From positions 3,895,624-3,959,623 of the forward strand of contig BDGG01000001.1 of assembly GCA_001949185.1 (NCBI GenBank): 64,000 nucleotides of DNA, given 5' to 3'. The notes beneath the pieces were generated by a model, which had not been told where the DNA came from, made no database searches, and saw only the letters and a list, made by a program, of their open reading frames with translations. The position numbers and the translations under genes are program-made. This stretch comes from Ramazzottius varieornatus (Eukaryota > Tardigrada > Eutardigrada > Parachela > Ramazzottiidae). Within the stretch, counting starts at the first letter, position 1. Each line of letters starts with the position of its first letter. Positions 42,477 to 52,621 of the stretch are shown piece by piece.

Positions 42477-44408
42477 TTAAGGCAGGTAGATGGTACAGAA
42501 ATGATGAACATCATAGAAATGGTGAAAACAGAGGCGACCTTTGCACCACCCACAGACCAGAAAGACAGTATTCTTACAGTTATTATGAATGCAGCGGCCA
42601 TTCAGCTTCTTGAACATGAAGCTTGCGGAGATCACATACTGTACCCGTTCATCCGTATATCCCGACTTGAACCAGGCACGTACAATCAGGTTCTCGAATC
42701 TGGGTGACTGAAACTGCTGATACAGTAAGGAATGAAGTTTCAGGATTACGTCCCCATGATGGATATGTACAGGAACATCATTATCAAACACGAAATTTGA
42801 GATCTTTTTGAAACATCCCTTGTACATCCGGAAGCACAGAACATCCAACGGCTGGATACTACCAGTCACTTTGGGAGGTATGGTGATCATCTCGTACTGC
42901 AGCTCTTCGGGCATGAGTTCGATAACAGCGCCCTGATCGGTGAACGGATACAGCGGTCTTCCATATGCGGAAACAACACTTTTTCGGACCATTCCAGGTA
43001 GAGCTTCTTCGTCATTTTTCCCGATGTCGACGCAGTGATGTACAGGTTATCAGCTTTGAACATAGTTTTCGACACGATTGGGCCAAAGACTCCTTTTTCT
43101 TCTTTCAGGGTGATGAACAAAATAGGATGAAACTTTCGTATGCCGGGAGAGATTGTTATCATGACAGTATAGGAATGAGTCATGGAATTTTCGGACTGGG
43201 TTATAGCCTCGACGTGTTTCACGCCTTTCTGCTCCAAAGTTCTCCCGGGCCCCATCTCATATTCAAATCCCGACTGATCCGTGTTCCAAAGACAGTCCAA
43301 TCCGTGCTCCGCTACTCTGGATCTGACCAGCGCAACACACTCTTCTGCACTTTGCTTGACTTGGGGAGCTGCTTCGAGGGACTTCTTTGTGACGAACTTC
43401 GTTATCTTTCGATCAACTATTTCGTGGTACCTGCCGAAATAGCATAAATGTCATCGGAACACTGCCAGCAAATTGGAAAAGGTCGTTTTTTTCAAGTGGC
43501 GCCGCTGTCACTTATTGAGTACGGTAACGTGCGCTACTTGAACTGACGATTCAGGTGAAATCGTTGGCCGACGTTCAAATACAGAAGATTTGCCTTCGTT
43601 AAATCGATAAGTAAATTCTTGCACGATATCAATTACCGTTTGAATTTTAACACCCGGTACGGCGAAGCGGTGAAACCAGGTAGATCCACATCATTATTCG
43701 CGGTTATCGCCCATCGTTGAAGATCCAAATCCTTGACTACTTGTCTCTTCTGCTTGGCCATGAAGTACTGCTTTGCTGTCTCCAAGCGAATGACTTTCAA
43801 TTTGTCGAATCGGGATCCGCCTTCAGCTAGCTGTTTCTTCCAATCTCTTAGCTGTCGTTCGTCCCGAACTTTTGTGAAATGGTTTCGGACTGAAGACAAG
43901 CTCCGCCGTTTCTTTGCTGTAACGTTACACCAGTAATCAACAGCACGTTTCTTGTAGTCGAGATTGACAGCTTGGCTTGACGGAACTCTTGGATCTGAGA
44001 GTCGCGGAACAAATATTTCGTGGGACGAAGGTTCAGTGTCACTTGTAACGGGCTCGTTCAAGCGATCATCTTCGAAGAAATAACGTTCAGCGCTACCGTT
44101 CAACAGGTTAGCATCACCCGCCGTCTTTTCAAAGTCGTCGAGCTGTAGGTCCCCCTGCAAGTCCTCTTCAACCTCCAGCACAGGACTGTCGCTTCGAGCA
44201 ATTTTGATGTCAATAAGATCTAGAATATTCGAACAATCCGGTGAAACAAAACCTCTTACTTCTGCACTGAACCTTCGGAAAAATACCTACCTTTGATAAG
44301 GTCTTTCAGCTGCTTGTCCGCTTCACTTGGCGCATCGTCCGGTTGATACCGGTGTTTGTATTCCTCTTCCAGGAGCTTCAGCACGTTCAAGGGATTGATG
44401 GAGTACAT
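42477..44408 (-). pseudogene. Decayed CENP-B/DDE_1-type transposase
   Basis: ATG 44408 starts a first exon (MYSINPLNVLKLLEEEYKHR), spliced to about 44211-43635. That exon has the DNA-binding region: RAVDYWCNV, LRDWKKQLAEGGSRFDKL, VVKDLDLQRWAI and PGFTASPYRVLKFKR. The next exon (from 43437) has VDRKITKFVTKKS and the first catalytic Asp in LWNTDQSG. The frame then changes near 42960, after LYLEWSEKVLFPHMED. The other frame resumes at TDQGAVIELMPEE and has PPKVTGSIQPLDV (third acid). The second catalytic Asp, usually in a DSW motif before TDQ, is not present. The copy is therefore judged inactive. Splice sites of the first two introns are canonical. Confidence 0.75.
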
Positions 44409-44568
44409 CGCAGTGTTGTGGGAAGATTATGGAGGAGAGAATCAACAAAAGATGCGTCATGCGACAGCGACAAGCTCATATGATGGAAGGAACAATCGAT
44501 TTTGGTTAATTAACTATGAGTCAATCAAACTTATTGATTGTGCCTCGGTCAATGTACAGTACCGCCCT

Positions 44569-44717
44569 AATTTTGACGTAACTTCCGGTTCCTGCAGTTT
44601 ATTCCAGGAACGGAAATATGACCAGGTTTCGGATCAGACTATAGAGAAAACTCTTCTCTATCCACCTGTGATGTCGGTTTGAGGATCAGAGGCGACGGAT
44701 TGGAAAAATCCCCTCGT
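44569..44717 (-). repeat. Right terminal inverted repeat of the DNA transposon
   Basis: This arm is the partner of 42250-42399 and begins on its own strand ACGAGGGGATTTTTCC. The CCGGAAGT motif is preserved in it at 44581. Confidence 0.9.
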
Positions 44718-44993
44718 GAGTAGACTTTGATCCTCTTAACATCGTCGACTGAATTGTCGAGGCTAATAAAATTCCTTCCTTGTGTCGAGCGTGACATGAC
44801 GTAAGATGGACATAACATAAAATATCGCTGCCGTGAGTTCCGTAATCTGTTTAGCATTTAACTTGTTTCCTACGTCACATCAACGCGATCCTTTCTTTTC
44901 TGGAATATTTCAGCTTCGTTCCATTCTGTGGTGAATTTGTTTCGCAGGTTGGACTCGAGTGATCCAGATCAACTCCCAGCGGACGTGGAAAAG
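44718..44993. other. Spacer and 5' UTR of FBXO7
   Basis: It holds the promoter of the F-box gene squeezed against the transposon end. An acceptor-like TTTGTTTCGCAG ends at 44946, so a 5' UTR intron is likely. Confidence 0.4.
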
Positions 44994-46540
44994 ATGGCCA
45001 CAGGATCGCCAAAGATGGAACAACGCAGCGCAGTCGACGTCGTGGAGGACATTATTGAGCTGGATGTGCGTAGCGAAGATGATAACGAGGAACGTGAATC
45101 AGCTTTGAACGGCGGAGAAATATTTCCCAAACCCGTCATCTTTCTTGCGGAAGACGAAACTAATCGTCTCCGGCTGATCTCTGAGAGTACGTTTCATCAC
45201 GTTCCGAAGTCTTTCCAGGATGACTGGAGAATTCTGCTTGACGAGCGTCGAGGGAATGTTGGCTTGCTAGACGGATTCCAGTTCGTCGTCGATCGACTCA
45301 TGATGGAAGAGGGGTTTCGAAAAGTTCAGGTATTGATGTTACTCTTATGGCGAACATAGTTCTAAACTTCTGGTGAGTGTTTCAGTTTATGCGCCGTAAG
45401 CCTGTGAGTTAATAAGTAAGATGAGGGCGATCAGTCAAGGGGCAGTTTGGGACAAGAGTGATGAGTCGGCCACCCCTTACCCTTCTTTGGATCCCTGACG
45501 TCGTAGTGTTGAAATTTGGTGTGACTGATATGCTTGGGTTGGCCGGGCTTGATCAACAGCACGACTATCGTGTTAACAACCCGGTTCCTTCTTTGCAGTA
45601 CGCAACTACGGAATCGGAGCAGGAAACGGACAGTGTTCGACGCTCATATTACAACCATACGGTAGTTTGTCTCCCTGATCAAGTGTTCTCATGCGTCTTG
45701 ATCTTCTCGCGGTCGCAGTCGTGGAAAGTGGGGCAGCAGGCCCCCATTCCTGTCGTGGTGATCCAGTCCATGGTCCCTGAACAGTTTCGACACTTGTCCA
45801 AGTTCGCTCTCCCCACACGGATACTACAGTCTACTAGATACTGGATCAGCAACGCGTATGGTGGAAACCTGCGGTCGGATGTCGTGGAGATGTACAGGAA
45901 CCTTCCCGAGTTGAGCACCGTGGTGAAAGATACCCTCGTATTGAAGTTGAAAGCGATCATTTGTCACAGTATGTATATCAGGTCTTCTCGATTTTCCTAA
46001 CGTAAAGTTGCATCGTATATCTTGGCTTTTTTCCGCAGGTTTGGCGCCTCCCATATTGACGGGATTGGATAGTCTCCCTTGCGTCCTCCTCGAAGAGATA
46101 CTTCTCCGTACGAAAGATGCCGAGAAAACTGTCCTTACCATGAGACAAACTTGCAAGAAACTGAGACATGTTGCTGATATGGGTCACATCTGGAGAGTTC
46201 TCGGTCGCGAAACTTTTTCTGCGTTAAAGAGTATGTCGGACGCGGAAGTGCGAGAGAAGTTTGGATCCTGGAAGCAGGTACACTAATTGCTTATCATTAC
46301 GTTGTTGCGAACTCGGAAGTCATAGCTCTTTCTTTTGTTTTGTGCTAGGCGTTCGTGACTGAGCGGAGGGCTGAGATTGAGGAGAAAAAACGGAAGGCAG
46401 CGCTGGAGGCATCGTATGGTGCTATCGTGCCATATCACTGGAGTGGTTTCAATAGTAATTTGTTCAATTTTGCTCCTCTTCAGCGGCAGGTCGCTATGCC
46501 CAATCCCTACGCTAACCTATTCGAAGACGAATGGTACTGA
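44994..46540 (+). CDS. FBXO7: F-box only protein 7 (FBXO7 orthologue)
   Basis: Clear exons are 44994-45329, one or more between about 45590 and 45968, then 46039-46277 and 46349-46540 (TGA). Exon 1 has an acidic N-terminus and a DGFQFVVDRLMMEEGF helix like the LLMLESGY helix before the FP domain of FBXO7. The middle exon has LRSDVVEMYRNLPELSTVV and KDTLVLKLKAI, matching the end of the FP dimer domain that binds the proteasome regulator PI31. The F-box follows: GLDSLPCVLLEEILLR, MRQTCKKLRHVA, HIWRVLGRETF. The tail is short (NPYANLFEDEWY) and lacks the long Pro-rich region of vertebrates. FBXO7 recruits substrates to SCF ubiquitin ligase and acts on proteasome assembly and mitophagy. The exon layout between 45330 and 45600 was not resolved. 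The N-terminal ubiquitin-like domain of vertebrates was not seen. Confidence 0.75.
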
Positions 46541-47282
46541 ACTCAGTCATCTTCTGCCGAACCATGTCACTGTTTGACACATTTGCAAGGTTGTACTAGA
46601 ATGATACTTCGATTTGGGCAGCAACTGAATTATCGCGAACAGTTTCTCCAGTTTCTTGCATAGCTTGTCCCAGTGTTCTCCTTCGTGTCCTGCAAGTGAT
46701 GGACAACGACCGCATACGTCGGTCTTCTTTTACGTCAGTTTTGAATTCTCCGGTGAAATAGTGTTGATTGTGAAAGCGTTCTAACGTGGTGACCGCGGAC
46801 TCGTAGAAAAGAGAGCTCGAGCTGCACAGCCACAAGTTTCACGACTCCCATAGTCTGGTTTCACGCTATCGTCCAGCCTTAGATTTCAAGCTGTGGGTTC
46901 CTTGCGAGGGAGGATTCCGGAATCGGCCTTCGTCGGTCTTCGACTCTTCGTCGATCCTTCGACCGAATCTTCGTCGATTCTACGAGCTCAGGCAGTGTGG
47001 TCAAACTAGAGGACTGGGCCGCAGGTCAGAAAGTACGCTGCATCTGTGCTGTGTGGGTTACGTATCCGCTGCATTCTGTGCTGCGCTGCGTAAACTTGTC
47101 CCGGTGGGGGTAGGCTGCTGCGGTGTAACTGACTGTAAACGGCTGCTACTGCGCTGCATATAGAATTTATTTTCCCGATATCAGATTACTCAGAATCAGG
47201 AAAGTCAGATTACTCAGAATCGGGAAACGTAATTAGACTGAATAACCATAAGATCACTCAGGGTCTGAGGATCTAACGACGT
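46541..47282. other. Spacer before the hAT relic
   Basis: No gene was seen. The stretch 47030-47160 is rich in CTGCGCTGC and TGTGCTG-type words similar to those at 49820-49925 on the far side of the hAT coding region, which may mark the transposon ends. Short duplicated words (ACTCAGAATC twice near 47185-47220) also occur. Confidence 0.4.
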
Positions 47283-49285
47283 TCACTTTTCGTCAACTGC
47301 AGTTCGCGATCTGCTGAAAATATGAGTACTGGTACCAGGTAAAGAAAGACAACGTAGTGCATCGCTGCTTATTCGGGGAAAATCCTTCTGCTTTTCGATC
47401 CAGAAACTCAAAACATCTTGGTCCTCCGGAAAACTAGGTAGCCTGAAATACTTCTGCACTTCATTTTCTATGGGCTTGTCCATAGAGTACTTCTCCATGG
47501 CTTTCGGGTTGAACTTTGGTGGCTTTTTGGCTGCGACGTTGACAGCTGGAAGGTCGAAGCTCTCCATACTGTGTTTGTAATCATACTGATACGGCGCAAA
47601 CTCTCAATTTTCAAATAAAGTTTTGTAGGATTACCGCTCTAATAATTAGCTGACAATTCTGGTATATTTGGGGAAGATCTTGAAACGTATCAGTTGATGT
47701 CACAAAAACAAGAACAAGTTGCTTTCACCTTCGGCTGTTGGAGCTCCGATCTTTTCCGGCATTGGGACCTTCTGCACCTCAGCTATGCCGCGCGTGAGTA
47801 AAGCCACTTGTTCTTTCGCTTTCAGGAAGTTGAAGTGCTTCATGGACGGGTCCAGGAAGACAGCCCTCTTGTGAATTTCATCAATCTGAAGCTTCTTAGT
47901 GAGAACAGTTTCTGTGTGCTTCTGAAAAACTCTGACGTCAGCAAAATCGGAAGGGGTATACTCTTTGAAATGGCGGATAGGCTCGATGTAAGCCGGAGCG
48001 ACCAGATGCAGCGTAGGGGTCTTCGAAGCGGAGAGTTGAACCGTAATATCACTTACGGGCTCGAACAAGTCATGAATCTCCTGAATTCGTTGTCTGCTGG
48101 TTGGAAGTAGCTGCAATTCGTTTCGGTTTGCCAAGATTACTTCCAGCTCGTCGTAGGCAGCTACGCCTGAAGACAGCATTTTGACGTGGGTATTCCAGCT
48201 AATAAAGAAAACACAGTATTGCTCCATAGGAAAAACACAGTATTATTCCATATAGCTGAATAATAGGATCGGATCTCCGACAAGTTACAAGCTCACCGAG
48301 TATCGCACTGCTGCTTCAGCGTTGTTTTAAGCTGACAACTGATACCACCTTGCTTGCAGTGCGTCACCAAAGACTTGAGCTGGTTTATTAACGTTAGGGT
48401 TGGCAGAGCTCCCGCGGACATCGGAAACTGCGATTTCACTTTGGTCTTGAAGCAGGCTTGCTAGCACGTGTTGAGAATGTGGCCTGCACAGTTTATAAGT
48501 TCAAAGTCAGTGTCGCGGAAAGCAACCTTGATGTTACCGCCTTGATCCGTGAGGAATATGCAAAGCTTCAGATCTTCTTACCGTACATGTAGGGCACTGT
48601 AAACTCTACAATCAAAACACTCAATTTTATAAACGCCAGTAAAACAGCGCATCACACTATTCAAACTGCAGATATTTTTTAACCTAAGGAAGATATTTTG
48701 GTGTATTTTTCCTCCCAAAAGTCAAGAGTTATACTACTACCGTTCATCCGCAGTATAGGTCTAGTTTCTTCCAGCAGAGACACGGATTTTTTTGGTTTCG
48801 CTCCCAACATAGGTGCTGATTCTCGTCGGATTAGGAAGCATATTTTTGGCCGATGGCCTGCCAGCATGGCTCTATTTCATTGTAACATCGATCTCGGTGT
48901 CAATCAGGGCTCTAGATACTTTGCCCCTCACTTCTTTAAAGCTTCTTCCGTCTACAGCACAAAATCGAGCACACACCTTGGGGACTTCTTGTGTGGCCAC
49001 GAACTGAAGCTTGTGCATTTCCAGGAAGCCCGTTATTCTTGGCTGACTACCTTTTACGCCGCACTTCTGGACATAGCGGTTCAATGGATCAGTGGTACAT
49101 CGGTAAAGCTTCCACACTACCCTGCTCTCACTGCAGCAAACAAAGTCGAGCCCGTCACCCGAATCTACATCGACAACACGCGTTTCGGTCGACCCAAAGG
49201 CTTCTGGTTTCCGACTTCTGAAAATTTCATCTCGCAGGACGAATACGTCATCTTTCACCAACTTGTTCACTTCTTCCACAGACAT
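47283..49285 (-). mobile_element. Decayed hAT-family transposase
   Basis: Fragments in order on the minus strand: VEEVNKLVKDDVFVLRDEIF and a BED-finger-like part (about 49285-49000), PSAKNMLPNPTRISTYVG (about 48830), SSITLDFWEEKYTKISSLG (about 48735, the usual TLDxWxxKY motif), FLTDQGGNIKVAF and INCAGHILNTC (about 48560-48470), CDTRW joined to NTHVKMLS across an intron (48300/48200), DELEVILANRNELQLLP (about 48140) and the C-terminal dimerisation region (VLSFWIEKQKDFPRISSDAL and LSLPGTST, 47430-47320). In-frame stops (e.g. after TEIDVTMK at 48872) and frame changes break the gene. hAT elements move by cut and paste; this copy should not encode an active enzyme. Terminal repeats were not delimited. 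Confidence 0.8.
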
Positions 49286-50564
49286 CTTTCTGCAACAATA
49301 TTCGAGTTGCTCATTGCAGCACTGTGTTGATCGGAGCTCCTGGTTTCTGCTTACATGGCTTCCTGTTGGTTTTCAGAAGGTAGTACCGTTCTTGGTCTGA
49401 TAACGATTTTTCCACCAGCTGACCGATATTTCTTTCCGACATTTCTTTTCTTCATCGACACCTCCTCATCTTCGCTCTCTGCGGACATTCCGCTAGTTAC
49501 CCTCCATTGTAGCTCCAATGTCACCAGCTAAGGCGATAAATCGAGAGGCAGAAGAATAGGCCGCGAGTAACAAACGAAGAAGTAAAACATCGTGGAATGC
49601 TAATATGAACAACTGGGAAGCTTATCCACATATTTCCGTTCGGTCAAGGTTGGCACACGTAGTTGTTTCAGACGTGGCCTGCATAAAATGCAAGGCTACC
49701 AGTCAGCAGCTGTCGTCCTGCCCGAAAGAGCTGTTATTGGCACAGTGGCGACGCCGAAGATTCGCACGTCGAAACCAGCCAATTCGGTCTTTTTAGCAAA
49801 TGTACTGCTGTACGGCAGGCATCTCGGTCTCGCTGCATGCCGTGCTGCGCTTCGCCCTCTTCCGGTACAGCCACGCGGCAGCTGTACTGCAGCACAGCAC
49901 AGCTGCAGAGCAGTGCACCGCATGCGGTCAGATTCCGTGCTCTAGGTCAAACTTGGTGTAAAGCTGCAACCAGCGATGACGTCGCACTTCAGGAGTATCA
50001 ATTTTAAGTTTTAGGCCGGGTACATTTAGTCGACAGGGTCGCTATGAGTGACGGCGTCGTTACGAAGAACTTCGTAGACTTTGTGAACGCTTAAAGAAAG
50101 CTACTTTAAAGTGCCAATGAAGTGGGACAAGACTGGTCCGGGTCCGCGTGAAGAATCCTCCCGGAACGCGTCGTTTTGGCTGTTATGTGTCATGTCATAG
50201 CGATCAGCTGATCGATACACACGTTGACCAGATATCTCACCCACCATCCGCGCGGTCTTTTTACACGCACCCGGACCCAAATCTGTCCCGCATCATTGGC
50301 CTTTGAAGTAGTTTGTATAGTAGACAAGATTTCAGTCAACCACAAGGTAAGCCACAATATCTTGACGAACCAGCGTTCACTAAGTACGGTGGCAGATGCG
50401 ATCAACCCAGCAATCGCAACTTCGCTAGTAAATTTCCGGCTTTGCTTTGCATCTGCAAATTTTTTTCTCTCATCCGTCCTCAGAAACATAAACGTCTCTT
50501 TCGCTTTTCGTCTCGGTTTTTCTTTTCTGGAAAACGTGGACGCGCTTCGATAGATCAAGAAGAT
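49286..50564. other. Region between the hAT relic and a small ORF
   Basis: No protein could be recognised. A GC-rich stretch with repeated CTGCAG/CAGCAC words lies at 49815-49925. A CCGGGTCCGCGTG at 50148 echoes, in reverse complement, CACGCACCCGGACC-type sequence at about 50263, giving a loose inverted repeat of about 115 bases span. The rest shows nothing clear. Confidence 0.35.
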
Positions 50565-50750
50565 ATGGAATCCGTTGAGAGAAATCCTTTCAATGCTGCC
50601 ACAGCGCAGTTCTTGAGGATCATTAAGGCTAGTTCTGCTGCGGCGGAAGTTCGGCTGCGGGACAGCGCACTGAGAGTATCGGGCTCGGGCGGACGAAGAG
50701 ATGATATCAGGGCCAACAAGCAACCTTCAGTGGATCATACTGATCATTAG
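50565..50750 (+). CDS. Small hypothetical protein, 61 aa
   Basis: ATG 50565 follows a purine-rich leader (GATCAAGAAGATATGG). The peptide MESVERNPFNAATAQFLRI continues with SSAAAEVRLRDSALRVSGSG. It has no recognised domain. A helix with Ala, Arg and Leu spacing is possible. It may be the first exon of a longer gene or not a gene at all. Its only support is an open frame with a plausible start. Confidence 0.25.
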   Translation: MESVERNPFNAATAQFLRIIKASSAAAEVRLRDSALRVSGSGGRRDDIRANKQPSVDHTDH

Positions 50751-51332
50751 AAAGCTCCATCCTTAAGTCAGAAGATATTACAGGAGAAAAAACAGAGCTC
50801 GGTGGAGGCTGGAGAGAACAAAGCGCACTACGAGGAGTACTCTTAAGTGCTGGGTAGGAAGCTACTAGCCTGTTTTGGCTAGTAGTTGTGGTAGGCGCTT
50901 TATAATGGAGCTGGTTGGCTACGCTGGTTGCCTACCCCGATGCGTTCTTGAAGTCGACGTAGTATGCAACGAGGTTAGTTGAAACGTGGTTGAAATGACC
51001 CATCTCGTAATTTTTCGACTTTGTGAACGATTTTTGGGTTGTTATGGGCTACCCACGTCTGGGTTGGAAATAATCGCCTTTGTGAACGGAGGTTCATCAT
51101 CATTTTCATAACGACCTAGTAGCCTACCACTAAATGAACCCGGCGTTAGTTTTCATTTTTCAAATCAAGTATCCCAAATCCCAGTTGCCATTCGCATCTT
51201 TTCCGCCTGGATTCATCTCATCAGGTTTCTACTCCCGGCCATTTGCATCCTTTGTTATGCTGGACCTATCGGCGGATCTTCTGTAAGCTGTAACGGGTAA
51301 TCTGCGCGTTGAGTTGAGGGTTTGGGAGCGTC
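50751..51332. other. Spacer before MRPS24
   Basis: No gene was seen. It contains a short perfect hairpin (separate entry) embedded in repeated GGTAGG/GCCTACC words (50853-50940), which together look like a small foldback repeat. Confidence 0.4.
50862..50885. repeat. Perfect 9-bp stem hairpin with TGTTTT loop
   Basis: CTACTAGCC at 50862-50870 pairs with GGCTAGTAG at 50877-50885. It lies upstream of MRPS24, too far for a simple terminator role, and is probably part of a small foldback repeat. Confidence 0.6.
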
Positions 51333-52029
51333 ATGTTTCGTAGTTTCGCTCGCTTGAGCTCTATCGACGCTCTCACAGCCACCGGAAGTTGGAATTCCGT
51401 CAGGCATACTTCTCCCGGAATTGCTTCTAGAAGCTTTCACACCTCACCTGCTACCTTCAGAGTGCAGGCCGGAAAGTAAGTGAAACCTGGCTTTTGTGCT
51501 GTGACAATAAATGTTCCATAGTAAGAAGACCACTCGAATTTTGCTGATTATGTTTTATGTATACAGTACCGTGTAGTTCCCTAATCACCATCCAGAGTAG
51601 TGCATCAATTTTGTTTATTTCCATTTCAGGTACAAACCCACGCAGTATAAAACCAAGGCGCTGACCTACGAACAAGCTAATTACCCTCACACCATCGGCA
51701 TTCGAAAGTCGTGGAATGCATGGAATACGTCAAACCTGCTGGAATCCAACACGAGGGACCAAGCCTATGAACAGACGATATGGGACACCTTCATTCGGAA
51801 ATTCATCTACGGAACATGGCATAATATGTTCGTCTCAGAAATCATCATTAAAAGGAGGCACAACATGATTCACGTAGCCGGAGTCGTTCAGCAGACGGTA
51901 CCCGTCCGAAAGATGTATTTTCTAATTGGCTACACGGAAGAGTTCTTGGGATATTTGCTCAAGAGCCCTGTCAAAATGGAAATACAGAGCGTACCCGACA
52001 AGAAAGATATGATTTTTACTTACATATAA
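51333..52029 (+). CDS. MRPS24: Mitochondrial small-subunit ribosomal protein S24 (uS3m), 180 aa
   Basis: Two exons, 51333-51475 and 51630-52029 (TAA), close in frame. The N-terminus is a mitochondrial presequence (MFRSFARLSS, ending RSFHTSPATF, close to the RALHTSPV of mammals). The mature part has ALTYEQANYPHTIGIRKSW, WDTFIRKFIYGTWHN, EIIIKRRHNMIHVAGVV, MYFLIGYTEEFLGYLLK and CPV-like SPVKMEIQSVPDKK, matching the animal MRPS24 family along the whole length. It belongs to the mitoribosome small subunit. A CCGGAAGT motif lies in exon 1 at 51382. Confidence 0.95.
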
Positions 52030-52171
52030 AAATGTTGATAATGCTTTTATATGCAGTGAACATTATTCTCGATAACAACATTTCTTTTGAGGCTCGGGCG
52101 TGAAAATACATTTAATATGTACAGTACCAAAAACGCTCGTGGTTATTGGCAACGCTCTTTTTATTATTAAC

Positions 52172-52621
52172 TTACAACACAAAGAAGAGAAGAATTACAA
52201 TGAAAAGGATAACTAAGAGGACAATAATGATTGTCCATTGAGTTTTATCATCAGCCATGTTGGAAACTTTGTGGAGCTTCTTCATGACGACGCTCATGGT
52301 GGTATCTGTGCGTTCCATATGCTCTCCCAGTTCGTCCATAATGACTAAGTGCTCATTCACTTCGGTGCCAATCTTTTGGCTCATTTCTTTCAGGACTCCA
52401 ACGCTGCTGCCAATTTTGTCCAGCGTTTCGTCTTGAGCTTGGATGGCTCGTTTCTGCTGTTGCATGGTGTTCGACAGGAAGGCTTCGTTCTCCTCATCGT
52501 CGACTTCGTTCTCGTACTTTTCATACCGTTTGGCGCCGCTTGTCGTGGTCGACGGACTTCCGAATAAATTCTTTCGGAATCCAGAATCTCCCACCCCAGA
52601 TTTTGAGGCTCGCTGGTCCAT
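52172..52621 (-). CDS. STX6: Syntaxin-6/10-like Qc-SNARE (C-terminal part; N-terminal exons unresolved)
   Basis: From MDQRASKSGVGDS (ATG 52621) the frame runs to the stop at 52172. The SNARE helix is IQAQDETLDKIGSSVGVLKE, MSQKIGTEVNEHLVIMDELG and TTMSVVMKKLHKVSNMADD, followed directly by a hydrophobic anchor (WTIIIVLLVILFIVILLFFVL). The wording GVLK-MSQKIG, MKKL-KVS-M and QW before the TM is typical of syntaxin 6 rather than syntaxin 8. It acts in endosome-to-Golgi membrane fusion. Syntaxin 6 normally has about 100 more residues with an N-terminal three-helix domain. The region up to 52940 on this strand is open in places but does not look like that domain, so the gene is either incompletely read or truncated. 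Confidence 0.75.
   Translation of the reverse strand: MDQRASKSGVGDSGFRKNLFGSPSTTTSGAKRYEKYENEVDDEENEAFLSNTMQQQKRAIQAQDETLDKIGSSVGVLKEMSQKIGTEVNEHLVIMDELGEHMERTDTTMSVVMKKLHKVSNMADDKTQWTIIIVLLVILFIVILLFFVL

Larger units (their letters stand above)
42250..44717 (-). mobile_element. 2.47 kb DNA transposon with 150-base terminal inverted repeats, CENP-B/DDE (pogo/jerky-type) transposase
   Basis: The ends are long, nearly perfect inverted repeats starting ACGAGGG and running about 150 bases. The interior on the minus strand carries a CENP-B-type DNA-binding region and a DDE nuclease region. No TA or other clear target-site duplication could be seen next to the ACGAGGG ends, so the precise outer limits and the superfamily are not certain. 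Pogo elements normally make TA duplications and have shorter ends, so this may be a distinct lineage. Confidence 0.8.

Noticed and set aside
49696-49945. Overlapping Cys/Ala-rich open frames on both strands
   Set aside because: They arise from a CTGCAG-rich low-complexity stretch and have no protein-like feature.
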